Positions 41,299 to 49,675 of a DNA stretch of 64,000 nucleotides are shown here, in pieces (the first letter of the stretch is position 1; every line of letters starts with the position of its first letter). Made by a program: the position numbers and the translations under genes. The stretch comes from Microbacterium gubbeenense DSM 15944 (GTDB taxonomy: Bacteria; Actinomycetota; Actinomycetes; Actinomycetales; Microbacteriaceae): NCBI RefSeq assembly GCF_000422745.1, contig NZ_AUGQ01000007.1, forward strand, positions 104,742-168,741, read 5' to 3'. The notes below the pieces were generated by a model, which saw only the letters and a list, made by a program, of their open reading frames with translations, was not told the DNA's origin and did not search any database.

Positions 41299-42354
41299 TC
41301 AGTAGCGTGCGAGGGGGAGGGGGCGAGGAAGCCCCCGAACGGTGGTCGACGGCCATGCCGGGTCGTGCGTGAGCACCTCGATGCCGCCCGAGCAGGCGAG
41401 CACAGTGTCTTCGAGCTTCGCACCGGGCACCCACGGGTTCCAGGCGAACGCCTGCGATTCGGCGACGCGGCCGGGGATTCCGGGGGACGCCTTGGGGTCG
41501 CGGCCCGCGTAGCCGGTCGGGCCGCCCTGGTGGTGCATCGTCCAGGCCTCATCGCCGAACCCGTGCCGGGCGTAGGCCCGCGGGATCTCGGCGAAGACGT
41601 CGGCGAGCTCGGCACCCGGCCGCGTGGCGTCGAACACGTCGGCCTCGACCTCGCGCAACCGCTCCTCGGTGCTGGCGAAACCGCTGCCGGGCCCGAACTC
41701 GACCCAGCGCGACATGCTCGCGTGGAGTCCGTGGCGCACGGTGGTCAGCACGGCCATCGCGCGGTTCCCGAGCGGCGCATCGGTCGGGATCGGGTGCTGC
41801 ACGAACCCGCGCGACTCGCCCGCGGCGAGCACGACCGCCGGCTCCGCGCCGATCTCGTACGCGGCACGGGCGAGCCGGGCCGCGAGCGCGCGCTCGGTCC
41901 ACGACGGATCCGCCGCCCGCAGCACCTCAGACACCGCGCGCGCCGTGTCGGATCCGAGTGCGCGGTAGCGGTCGACCTCGACCGGCAGCAGCTCCGCGCG
42001 CGCGGCGCGCAGCTCGGCGTCGACGGCCGATTCGGACGCGACATCGTCGGCGTGCTCGGCGAGCGAGGCATGCCACGGGATCGTGCGCCACGCGACGTCC
42101 GCGATCTCCTCGGCGGCGAGCCGCTCGACCTCGTTCGCGAGGGCGGTCACGGTGACCTCGCCGTCGCGCGTGACGGTCGCGGAGAGCACCGGCGCGCCGC
42201 CCAGGGGCACCGCGGTGCGCGCGCCGTCGAGCAGCCAGGACAGCGCGGCATTCGAGGTGAGGTGAACGGCGCGCGCGTCGTTGTTGACGAGCACCTGCCG
42301 AACGCGGGCGAGCTTCTGCTCGCGATCGGTGGTCGCGCCGACGAAAAGGGACAT
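41299..42354 (-). CDS. M24 (pita-bread) family protein, metal ligands largely missing
   Basis: A 351-residue protein with the creatinase/aminopeptidase P layout: an N-domain (1-120) followed by the pita-bread fold. The two Asp metal ligands of the DxG and SDxTR segments are absent (VLTTVRHGLHASMSRWVEF). The next Glu is Asn in AWNPW, while His in HHQGGPTGY and the final Glu in LEDTVL remain. It may be a metal-free hydrolase like creatinase, or a non-catalytic protein. It is the first gene of a sugar operon and divergent from GH43 across a LacI operator. Confidence 0.82.
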   Translation of the reverse strand: MSLFVGATTDREQKLARVRQVLVNNDARAVHLTSNAALSWLLDGARTAVPLGGAPVLSATVTRDGEVTVTALANEVERLAAEEIADVAWRTIPWHASLAEHADDVASESAVDAELRAARAELLPVEVDRYRALGSDTARAVSEVLRAADPSWTERALAARLARAAYEIGAEPAVVLAAGESRGFVQHPIPTDAPLGNRAMAVLTTVRHGLHASMSRWVEFGPGSGFASTEERLREVEADVFDATRPGAELADVFAEIPRAYARHGFGDEAWTMHHQGGPTGYAGRDPKASPGIPGRVAESQAFAWNPWVPGAKLEDTVLACSGGIEVLTHDPAWPSTTVRGLPRPLPLARY

Positions 42355-42398
42355 CTGGGCCTCGTGAACAGTGGAGGGCGGGTGGAATCCACAGTAGC

Positions 42399-42412
42399 AG
42401 AAACCGGTTTCT
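42399..42412. promoter_or_regulatory. Perfect LacI-family operator shared by divergent operons
   Basis: AGAAACCGGTTTCT is a perfect 14-bp palindrome located 18 nt before the GH43 start and 45 nt before the M24 start. It probably binds the LacI protein encoded second in the GH43 operon and controls both directions. Confidence 0.85.
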
Positions 42413-42416
42413 CATG

Positions 42417-42422
42417 TAATCT
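42417..42422 (+). promoter_or_regulatory. Candidate -10 box of a leaderless promoter (GH43)
   Basis: TAATCT ends 7 nt before the ATG at 42430, and no ribosome binding site is present. The LacI operator lies immediately upstream, between the -35 and -10 positions. Confidence 0.6.
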
Positions 42423-42429
42423 TAATGCC

Positions 42430-43944
42430 ATGCCTCACCTCGATGCCGAGCCCCGGTACCGCAATCCGATCATCGACGCCGATTTTCCGGATCCCGACGC
42501 CGTGCGCGTCGATGACCGCTATGTCATGATCGCGTCGAGCTTCAACAGGGCGCCGGGACTGCCGGTGTACGTCTCGACCGACCTGATCAACTGGGAGCGC
42601 GCGGGCAACGCGCTCGCGGCGAACGAACCGGGCGACTGGTTCGGCCTGCCCCGCCACGGCGGCGGCGTGTGGGCGCCGTCGATCCGGCACCACGACGGCA
42701 CGTTCTACATCGTCTATCCCGACCCCGACCAGGGCATCTTCGTCGTCACCGCGACCGATCCGGCCGGGCCCTGGACCGCGCCGCACCTCCTGCTCGCCGG
42801 GCTCGGGCTCATCGACCCCTGCCCGCTGTGGGATGACGACGGCAGTGCCTACCTCGTGTTCGGCTGGGCGAGATCGCGCGCGGGGCGGAAGAACGTGCTG
42901 ACGCTCGCTCCCGTCGATGCCGCGCTGCGCGGCACCACGGGGCCCGCCCGCGACGTGATCGACGGCGCCGACATCGACGGCTGGGACACGATCGAGGGGC
43001 CGAAGCTCTACAAGCGCGACGGCTGGTACTACATCTTCGCGCCCGCCGGCGGGGTCGCCACGGGCTGGCAGGCGGTGTTCCGCTCGCGCGATGTGTACGG
43101 CCCATACGCGTCGCGGAACGTGCTCGCGCAGGGATCCACGCCGGTCAACGGGCCGCACCAGGGTGCCTGGGTGACCTCGCCCGATGGGCGCGACTGGTTC
43201 CTCCACTTCCAGGATCGCGGCCCGTTCGGCCGCGTGACGCACCTGCAGCCGATGGCGTGGGGCGACGACGGCTGGCCGGTCATGGGCCAGGCCGTCGACG
43301 GCGGCCCGTCCGAGCCGGTGCTCACTTATCCGACGCCGCACGGCACGCGGCAGACAAGTCGCACGATCGCCCGTTCGGACGACTTCGCGGACGGGGTTCC
43401 GGGCGCGACGTGGACCTGGCAGGCGAACCCGCGCGCCGACGCGATCGTTCCGGGCGCGGGCGCGCTGCGGATCCGATCCGCCGCCGACGCGGGAGACGTG
43501 CGCGCGCTGCCGAGCGTCATCGGGCAGCCGCTGCCCGGGATGGCGTCGCGGTCGCGCGTGCGGATCGGGCTCGACGGCCCGCCCGGATCGCGCGCCGGGC
43601 TGGCGATCCTCGGCCGCGACTACGTGTGGGCGGGCATCGCGCGGGGCGAGAACGGCGACGAGGCGATCGTCGCGGTGCGCTCGGACGACGACCTCGCGGA
43701 GCGCGTCGTGCTGCGGGCGCCGGCCCGAGGCGACGTCGAGATCTCGCTCGGCTGCGCCGCGGACGCGACTCTGTCGGCGAGCGTCACGATCGACGGTCGG
43801 GAGATCCGCGTGGATCCGCACGCGACCGCCTCGAAGGGGCGGTGGATCGGCGCGGAGATCGCGCTGTTCGCCGGGCATGGCTTCGGCGGCGCGGAGGCCG
43901 TGGCGCGTTTTCACGATTTCCGTCTCGACCTGGCAGAGGATTGA
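42430..43944 (+). CDS. Glycoside hydrolase family 43 (beta-xylosidase/arabinofuranosidase type)
   Basis: A 504-residue cytosolic enzyme. A five-bladed beta-propeller covers residues 1-320 with the catalytic base Asp21 (FPDPDAV), the pKa modulator Asp129 (IDPCPLW) and the general acid Glu189 (TIEGPKLYKR). A C-terminal beta-sandwich (330-504) is typical of beta-xylosidase-type GH43. It cleaves xylo- or arabino-oligosaccharides. ATG 42430 is in frame; another ATG at 42425 is not. A -10-like box 7 nt upstream suggests a leaderless mRNA. Confidence 0.92.
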   Translation: MPHLDAEPRYRNPIIDADFPDPDAVRVDDRYVMIASSFNRAPGLPVYVSTDLINWERAGNALAANEPGDWFGLPRHGGGVWAPSIRHHDGTFYIVYPDPDQGIFVVTATDPAGPWTAPHLLLAGLGLIDPCPLWDDDGSAYLVFGWARSRAGRKNVLTLAPVDAALRGTTGPARDVIDGADIDGWDTIEGPKLYKRDGWYYIFAPAGGVATGWQAVFRSRDVYGPYASRNVLAQGSTPVNGPHQGAWVTSPDGRDWFLHFQDRGPFGRVTHLQPMAWGDDGWPVMGQAVDGGPSEPVLTYPTPHGTRQTSRTIARSDDFADGVPGATWTWQANPRADAIVPGAGALRIRSAADAGDVRALPSVIGQPLPGMASRSRVRIGLDGPPGSRAGLAILGRDYVWAGIARGENGDEAIVAVRSDDDLAERVVLRAPARGDVEISLGCAADATLSASVTIDGREIRVDPHATASKGRWIGAEIALFAGHGFGGAEAVARFHDFRLDLAED

Positions 43945-43947
43945 CCC

Positions 43948-44952
43948 ATGGCTACCAAACGCACCTCCCGTGACGCCACCATCTCCGACATCGCCGCCGC
44001 GGCCGGAGTGTCGAAGGCGACCGTCTCGCGCGTGATGAACGGGGTCGCGACCGTGAACGAGGAGATCGCGCAGCGCGTTCGTGCGGCCGTCGCCGAGCTC
44101 GGGTACTCGCCGAGCGCCACGGCCCGCTCGCTGTCGCTGGGCGAGAGCCGCACGGTGGGCGTGGTCGTTCCCGACCTCGCCAACCCGATGTTCCACCAGG
44201 TGCTGCACGGCCTGCACCGCGCCGCCGAGCGCGATGGGTACCGCGTGCTCGTCGCCGACACCCGCGAGCACAACGACATCGAGGCCGCGACCGTGCTCGA
44301 CATCCGCAACCGCACCGACGCCATCGCGCTGTTCGCACCGCGCATGTCGCGCGAGAAGCTGCTCGAGCTGCTGCCGAACATCGCCCCGGTCGTCGTCTTC
44401 AACCGCACCACCGGCAAGCGCGCGGGCAGCGTGCTGATCGACTACGCCGACGGCATCGGCCAGGTCGCGCGGCACCTCATCGCGCTCGGCCACACGAAGA
44501 TCGCGTATCTGGAGGGCCCGCCGCAGGCGCGCTCGAACATGGCGCGACAGGACGGGCTCGACATCCTCGCGGCCGAGCACCCCGAGGTCGAGATCGTGAA
44601 CGTCGCCTGCGGATCCTCGTTCGAGGACGGCTACGAATCCTGGCCGGCCGTGCGCGAGACCGCCGCGACCGGCGTCATCGCCTTCAACGACGTCGTGGCC
44701 CTCGGATTCCTCGGCCGGCTCTCCGAGGAGGGCGTGCGCGTGCCGGAGGACCTCTCGGTCGCGGGCTTCGACGACATCCCGTTCTCGAGGTACTCCTCGC
44801 CGAGCCTCACCACGATGACGGCGCGGCTGGGCGACGTCGGCGAGCGCATCTGGACGACGCTGTTGGACCAGATGCGCGGCGAGGCCGACCTCGAGCCGAC
44901 GATCTTCGCCCCCGCGCTCGCGGCGCGCTCCAGCACGGGACCGAAACGATGA
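43948..44952 (+). CDS. LacI-family transcription regulator of the GH43/M24 regulon
   Basis: A 334-residue repressor that starts 3 nt after the GH43 stop and overlaps the next gene as ATGA. The HTH is TISDIAAAAGVSKATVSRVMNG (residues about 11-32). The effector domain ends with DLSVAGFDDIPFSRYSSPSLTTM. The palindrome AGAAACCGGTTTCT at 42.4 kb is its probable site. As a member of the operon it controls, it would be autoregulated. Confidence 0.93.
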   Translation: MATKRTSRDATISDIAAAAGVSKATVSRVMNGVATVNEEIAQRVRAAVAELGYSPSATARSLSLGESRTVGVVVPDLANPMFHQVLHGLHRAAERDGYRVLVADTREHNDIEAATVLDIRNRTDAIALFAPRMSREKLLELLPNIAPVVVFNRTTGKRAGSVLIDYADGIGQVARHLIALGHTKIAYLEGPPQARSNMARQDGLDILAAEHPEVEIVNVACGSSFEDGYESWPAVRETAATGVIAFNDVVALGFLGRLSEEGVRVPEDLSVAGFDDIPFSRYSSPSLTTMTARLGDVGERIWTTLLDQMRGEADLEPTIFAPALAARSSTGPKR

Positions 44953-45779
44953 CGGCCGTGCTGCGCGGCGGATCCGGCCGGGTCATCGCAACGTTGCACT
45001 CCGGCGAGGGCGTCGCGCCCGGCCGGGCGCCGCGTCCGTACGTCTCGGTCGAGACCCCGGAGGGCGTGGCCGTCACCGAGACGGGGCCGAGCGATCACCC
45101 GCATCACCTCGGCGTGAGCGTGACGACACCCGATGTGGACGGCACGAACTTTTGGGGCGGCAGCACCTTCGTGGCGGACGTGGGCCCATCGATGCTCGAC
45201 AATCACGGTCGTCAGTCGGTCGAGCGCGAGGAGCGCTCTCTCGACCAGGTGACACAGGCGATCGCCTGGCATGATCACGCCGGCGAGCGCGTGCTCGCAG
45301 AGACGCGCACGGTCGGGGTGCGCGAGGTCGACGGGCACACCCTGCTCGCGTGGTCCTCGACGATCGCCGCCGAGCGCGACGGCGTCAGCGTCGGCAGCTC
45401 GCACACGAACGGCCGGCCCGGCGCGTTCTACGGCGGGATCTTCTGGCGCACCCCGTTCGGCACCGCCGAGGTGAGATCGGCCGACGGGCACGGCGTCGAC
45501 ATCGCGCACGGCTCGACGTCGCCCTGGATCGTGATCCGGGGCGCGCAGGCGACGCTCGTCGCGGCGACCTCGTCGGGCCTGCCCTGGTTCGTGCGGGCGG
45601 GGGGCTACACCGGTTTCGGGCCGGCGATCGCGGTGGCGGAGCGTCGCCGGATCGAGCGGGGCGCCCCCCTCGAGCTCGACCTCGTCGTGGCGCTGCTCGA
45701 CAGATCCGCGACCGAGGCGGACATCGACCGAGCCGTGTCCGTCTCGCTCGCATCGACCCAGAAAGAGGCCGCCGTATGA
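44949..45779 (+). CDS. DUF6807 (PmoA-like) family protein
   Basis: A 276-residue beta-rich cytosolic protein. PHHLGVSVTTPDVDGTNFWGGSTF and the following LDNHG share the pattern NFWGG and DNxG with the second DUF6807 protein at 52.1 kb. The family is often near Gfo/Idh oxidoreductases in sugar clusters, but its reaction is unknown. The clustered histidines (DHPHH) may bind metal or sugar. The gene overlaps both neighbours by four bases. Confidence 0.82.
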   Translation: MTAVLRGGSGRVIATLHSGEGVAPGRAPRPYVSVETPEGVAVTETGPSDHPHHLGVSVTTPDVDGTNFWGGSTFVADVGPSMLDNHGRQSVEREERSLDQVTQAIAWHDHAGERVLAETRTVGVREVDGHTLLAWSSTIAAERDGVSVGSSHTNGRPGAFYGGIFWRTPFGTAEVRSADGHGVDIAHGSTSPWIVIRGAQATLVAATSSGLPWFVRAGGYTGFGPAIAVAERRRIERGAPLELDLVVALLDRSATEADIDRAVSVSLASTQKEAAV

Positions 45780-46906
45780 CCGCTCCCCGTCTCGCCCTGA
45801 TCGGAACCGGCGGCCACGGACGCGGGCACCTTGCGCAGGGCATCCGCCTGCACGAGCAGGGCGCCGTTCGCCTGGTCGCCGTCGCCGACCCGCACCCGCC
45901 CACGGCGGACGAGCTGCCGGACGGCGTGGAGCGGTTCACGGGCGGCGCCGAGCTGATCGCGCAGGCGGGCGCCGATGTCGCCGTCATCTGCACGCCGATC
46001 CACACGCACTTCGAGCTCGCCGCGGCGGCGCTCGAGGCCGGCATGGATGTGCTGCTCGAGAAGCCCACGACGGCGACGCTCGACGAGTTCGAACGGCTCG
46101 CCTCGCTCGCCGATCGCACGGGTCGCCTCGTGCAGATCGGGTTCCAGAGCCTCGGATCCGCCGCGATCGGCCTGATCCGCTCGCGCGTTGCCGCGGGCGA
46201 GATCGGTGAGGTTCTGCGTTACTCCGCGACCGGCGCGTGGGTGCGGAACGACGCATACTGGGCGCGCTCGGCATGGGCCGGCACGCGCACGCTGGACGGG
46301 CGCGTCGTCGCCGACGGCGTGCTGACGAATCCGCTCGCGCACGCGACCGCGACGGCGCTCGCTCTGGCAGGAAAGACCCGCGCGGCGGACGTGCTCTCGC
46401 TGGAGGTCGACCTGTGGCGGGCCGCCGACATCGAGGCCGACGACACGTCGGTCGCGATCTTCGATCTCGGCGGCGTGCGACTGACGACCGCCGTGACGCT
46501 CGCGGCGGCCGCGCGCACGGATCCGTACGTCGAGGTCGTCGGATACGACGGCTCGTTGCGCCTCTGGTACACGACCGACGTCGTCGAGCGCCGCGATGCG
46601 ACCGGTCGCGTGCTGGAGACGATCCGGACCGAGCGCGCCGATCTGCTCGAGAACCTCCTCGCCGCGCGCGCCGGCGAGGAGGAGCTCTTCGCGCCGATTG
46701 CCGACACCGGCGCGTTCATGCGCCTCGTCGACCGGGTCGTCGAGGCGCCCGCGCCGCGCCCGGTCGCGGCCTCCTCCGTCGAGGCCGTCGACGACGACCA
46801 GGGCCGTCGCCTCGTCATCACAGGCATCGAGGAGCAGCTCGACCTGGCCCTCCGACACGAACGCACCTTCTCCGAGCTCGGCAGTGCGTTCATCGCCTCG
46901 ACATGA
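45776..46906 (+). CDS. Gfo/Idh/MocA-family oxidoreductase
   Basis: A 376-residue NAD(P)-dependent oxidoreductase with LALIGTGGHGRGH at the N-terminus and VLLEKPTTATLDEF near residue 95 (EKP motif). IGFQSLGSAAIGLIRSRVAAGEIGEVLRY follows, then a substrate domain. Together with DUF6807 and GH43 it suggests oxidation or epimerisation of a released sugar. It starts in an ATGA overlap with DUF6807 and ends the same way before the serine hydrolase. Confidence 0.9.
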   Translation: MTAPRLALIGTGGHGRGHLAQGIRLHEQGAVRLVAVADPHPPTADELPDGVERFTGGAELIAQAGADVAVICTPIHTHFELAAAALEAGMDVLLEKPTTATLDEFERLASLADRTGRLVQIGFQSLGSAAIGLIRSRVAAGEIGEVLRYSATGAWVRNDAYWARSAWAGTRTLDGRVVADGVLTNPLAHATATALALAGKTRAADVLSLEVDLWRAADIEADDTSVAIFDLGGVRLTTAVTLAAAARTDPYVEVVGYDGSLRLWYTTDVVERRDATGRVLETIRTERADLLENLLAARAGEEELFAPIADTGAFMRLVDRVVEAPAPRPVAASSVEAVDDDQGRRLVITGIEEQLDLALRHERTFSELGSAFIAST

Positions 46907-48243
46907 CCGGGTCGTTCGCGCGCTTCATCGCGGCCGCGCACGCGCACGACATCTCGATCCACTCGATCGAGGCCTCGATCGACGGCGAGCTGGTCTACAG
47001 CGCGGGAGCGGCGGGCGCGGGACCGCACGTGCCGCACCGCATGTACTCGGTGTCGAAGTCGTTCACAGCGCTCGCCGTGCTGTCGCTCGCGCACGAGGGG
47101 CGCCTCCGCACGAGCGACCTGCTGATGGATCACTTCCCCGAGATGCGGCCGGTGGATCCGCTGCTCGACGAGGCGACGATCGCGCACCTGCTGTCGATGC
47201 GCACCCCGTACGCCCGCACGACGTACGTCGAGGCGGAGGGCGGCTGGCTCGAGAGCTTCTTCCGCGCCCCGCCGTCGCACCGCCCCGGGACGCTCTTCCA
47301 CTACGACACGAGCTCGTCGTACACTCTCTCCGCCCTCGTGGAGCGGATCTCGGGCCGGTCGTGGGAGGAACTCGTGCGCGAGCGCGTGTTCGCGCCGCTC
47401 GACCTCGGGGACGGCATGCGCATGCTGCGCGGTCCCGAGGGCGTCGGGCACGGCGGATCCGGACTCATCGCCCGCCCGCGCGACCTCCTCGTCATCGCCG
47501 AGATGCTGAACGGCGCGGGGGAGCGGCGCGGTGTGCGCGTGCTTCCGCCGGAGGTCGTCGACGCGCTCACGACGCGGCGCGCGGACACGGCGATGCTGAA
47601 CTGGGGATCATCGCTGCGCGCGGGGTACGCGTCGCAGCTCTGGCTGCCGCCGGGCGGCGGCTGGATGATGTTCGGGCTCGGGGGGCAGGTCGTCTACGGG
47701 GATCCGAACAGCCGGCTCGCGGTCGTCGTGACGGCGAACGCGCAGGCGTGCAACGCCGGAGACCAGCGCCTGGCCACGCTGCTGCTGGACGCCCTCGATG
47801 ATGGTCCCTTCGGCGACGCGCCCGACGCCATCGCCTGGCCCGCACCATCGCACGACCCGGCGCACGCGCGGTCGATCCGCGGCACCGCCACGCTGATCGC
47901 GGGCGAGAACCCGCCCGACCGGATCGAGATTTCGGCCTCGGAAGGCAGCGTCGACCTGCGCGCCGGCGACCTGTCGTTCGTGGCGCGCCCCGGCACGGAG
48001 ACGTTCGTCGAGGTGCGGGGCACCGGGCCGTTCGCGGGCGAGTGGATCGCGCGCGGGGTCGTCACGGGCGGCTGGATCGCGCCGGGCGTCTTCGATGTCC
48101 GCATCGACGCGTCGGGAGACGAGATCGCGCGACGTCGCGTGCGCGTCGTCATCTCCGACGACGAGCGCGTGACCGTCCAGTCGCTCGCGTTCGGCCCCGG
48201 ATCCCCGGAACACGCGACCTGGCAGGGCACGTTCGGTCTCTGA
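46903..48243 (+). CDS. Beta-lactamase-fold serine hydrolase with C-terminal beta domain
   Basis: A 446-residue protein whose first 300 residues form a penicillin-binding/esterase fold with SxxK motif SVSK (Ser49, Lys52). YDTSSSYTLSALVERISGRSWEEL near residue 132 contains the second-motif Tyr. Residues 310-446 form an additional beta-rich domain (RIEISASEGSVDLRAGDL). It lacks a signal peptide and could be a de-esterase of acetylated or feruloylated sugars. It is the last gene of the GH43 operon and is followed by a strong terminator. Confidence 0.85.
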   Translation: MTGSFARFIAAAHAHDISIHSIEASIDGELVYSAGAAGAGPHVPHRMYSVSKSFTALAVLSLAHEGRLRTSDLLMDHFPEMRPVDPLLDEATIAHLLSMRTPYARTTYVEAEGGWLESFFRAPPSHRPGTLFHYDTSSSYTLSALVERISGRSWEELVRERVFAPLDLGDGMRMLRGPEGVGHGGSGLIARPRDLLVIAEMLNGAGERRGVRVLPPEVVDALTTRRADTAMLNWGSSLRAGYASQLWLPPGGGWMMFGLGGQVVYGDPNSRLAVVVTANAQACNAGDQRLATLLLDALDDGPFGDAPDAIAWPAPSHDPAHARSIRGTATLIAGENPPDRIEISASEGSVDLRAGDLSFVARPGTETFVEVRGTGPFAGEWIARGVVTGGWIAPGVFDVRIDASGDEIARRRVRVVISDDERVTVQSLAFGPGSPEHATWQGTFGL

Positions 48244-48255
48244 TCCGTCGCTGCA

Positions 48256-48296
48256 CGAAGAAGCCGCCGCGGCCGATGACCGCGGCGGCTTCTTCG
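48256..48296. terminator. Bidirectional intrinsic terminator
   Basis: A 17-bp stem (CGAAGAAGCCGCCGCGG with its complement) and a 7-nt loop CCGATGA sit between the converging serine hydrolase and permease genes. The stem ends in CTTCTTC. Confidence 0.9.
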
Positions 48297-48302
48297 CATG
48301 CG

Positions 48303-49220
48303 TCAGCCCTTGACGGATCCGATCAGCGCGCCCTTGACGAAGAAGCGCTGGATGAACGGGTAGACGATGAGCATCGGCAGCGTGGCGACGAAGATGACCG
48401 CCATCTTCACGGACTGCGCGGGCGGCACGATGTCGACCGCACCCTCGTCGGCATTCATGCCGCTCGCCACGATGACGATCTGCCGCAGCAGCACCTGCAT
48501 CGGCCACTTGGTCGAGTCATTGATGTAGAGGATCGCGCTCTGATAGGTGTTCCAGTAGAACACCGCGTAGAACAAGCCGATCGTCGCGATGGAGGCGAGC
48601 GACAACGGCAGCACGATGCGCAGGAACACGCCGAATTCGGAGCAGCCGTCGATGCGCGCTGATTCCTCGAGGCTTTCGGGCACGGCCTGGAAGAAGCTGC
48701 GCATGATCACGAAGTTGAACGCATTGATCGCGACCGGCAGGATCAGCGACCACAGCGAGTCGATGAGCCCGAAGGCGTTGACGACCATGAACGTCGGGAT
48801 CATGCCGCCGGAGAAGAGCATGGTGAACACGACGAGAAAGTTGATGACGCGGCGGCCCCGGAGATGCTTCTTCGACAGCGCGTATGCCATGAACGACGTG
48901 AGCACGAGGCTGAGGAAAGTTCCGACGACTGTCACGAACATCGATACACCCATCGCACGGAAGATCGTGGGTGTGGAGAGGATGTACCGGTACGCATCGA
49001 GCGTGAACGTCTTCGGGAACAGGATGAAGGGCGTCGTCGCGATCTCGCCCGGCGTCGCGAGCGAACTGGCGAGCACGTTCACGAACGGCAGCACGCAGAT
49101 GAGCGCGAACACCGTGAGCACGATCCCGTTGATGACGGAGAAGATTCGGCGCCCGGGCGTTATCGCGCGCCCCTTGTTGCGGAACTTGATCGGCACCGTG
49201 GCCGTGGTGACGTTCGTCAT
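48303..49220 (-). CDS. Orphan sugar ABC transporter permease (LplC/YtcP type)
   Basis: A 305-residue permease. The EAA loop reads SLEESARIDGCSEFGVFLRIVLPLS, and the end GSVKG is typical of the LplC group, which normally works with an LplB-type permease and a large binding protein. Neither partner is present here. The ATG overlaps the stop of the small membrane protein gene. It may be part of a damaged uptake operon. Confidence 0.88.
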   Translation of the reverse strand: MTNVTTATVPIKFRNKGRAITPGRRIFSVINGIVLTVFALICVLPFVNVLASSLATPGEIATTPFILFPKTFTLDAYRYILSTPTIFRAMGVSMFVTVVGTFLSLVLTSFMAYALSKKHLRGRRVINFLVVFTMLFSGGMIPTFMVVNAFGLIDSLWSLILPVAINAFNFVIMRSFFQAVPESLEESARIDGCSEFGVFLRIVLPLSLASIATIGLFYAVFYWNTYQSAILYINDSTKWPMQVLLRQIVIVASGMNADEGAVDIVPPAQSVKMAVIFVATLPMLIVYPFIQRFFVKGALIGSVKG

Positions 49221-49675
49221 TCGAGAGGTCCTTGCCGTGTCGAGCGGACCGCGAAGAGCGCGGCCGCGAGGAAGAAGAAGAATGCCACGGGATACAGCAA
49301 GAGCTGCGTGCCGACGAGGCAGATGAGTCCCGCGCCTGCGAACCACCAACCGGTGGAGCGGCGCGCGGGGCGACGAGACGCGATGAACAGTCCGATCGCG
49401 GTCAGCCCGATCATGACGACGAGCGCGAAGCCGAACCAGGCGGCGAGGGTGCGCGCCCCCTCGTACGCATCACCGTCCGGTGCGATGCCCGCGACGGCGA
49501 GGGCCGGGGCGATCTTCTCGTCGAAGTCGGCACGCGTCGCGCTGTTGATCGTCAGAGTGAAGCCGCCCTGCAGGAGTGCGGCGAAGCCCAGTCCCACGCC
49601 GGCGATCCATCGCTCCGGGGTGCGCGACACAGCGCGCTTCTGCCTGCCCGGGCGATCGAGCGTGTCAGTGATCAT
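49217..49675 (-). CDS. Four-helix membrane protein linked to GH28 and permease genes
   Basis: A 152-residue protein with hydrophobic segments near residues 24-45, 75-98, 108-124 and 127-142. It reads like DUF4064-type small membrane proteins, with no catalytic motif. The start overlaps the end of the GH28 gene by 11 nt and its stop overlaps the permease start, so it is co-translated with them. Its role in sugar uptake is unknown. Confidence 0.7.
   Translation of the reverse strand: MITDTLDRPGRQKRAVSRTPERWIAGVGLGFAALLQGGFTLTINSATRADFDEKIAPALAVAGIAPDGDAYEGARTLAAWFGFALVVMIGLTAIGLFIASRRPARRSTGWWFAGAGLICLVGTQLLLYPVAFFFFLAAALFAVRSTRQGPLE

Noticed and set aside
44988..44997. Palindrome GCAACGTTGC inside the first DUF6807 gene, similar to LacI cores
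   Set aside because: It lies within coding sequence downstream of the regulon promoter, encodes ordinary residues, and a better operator exists at 42399-42412.
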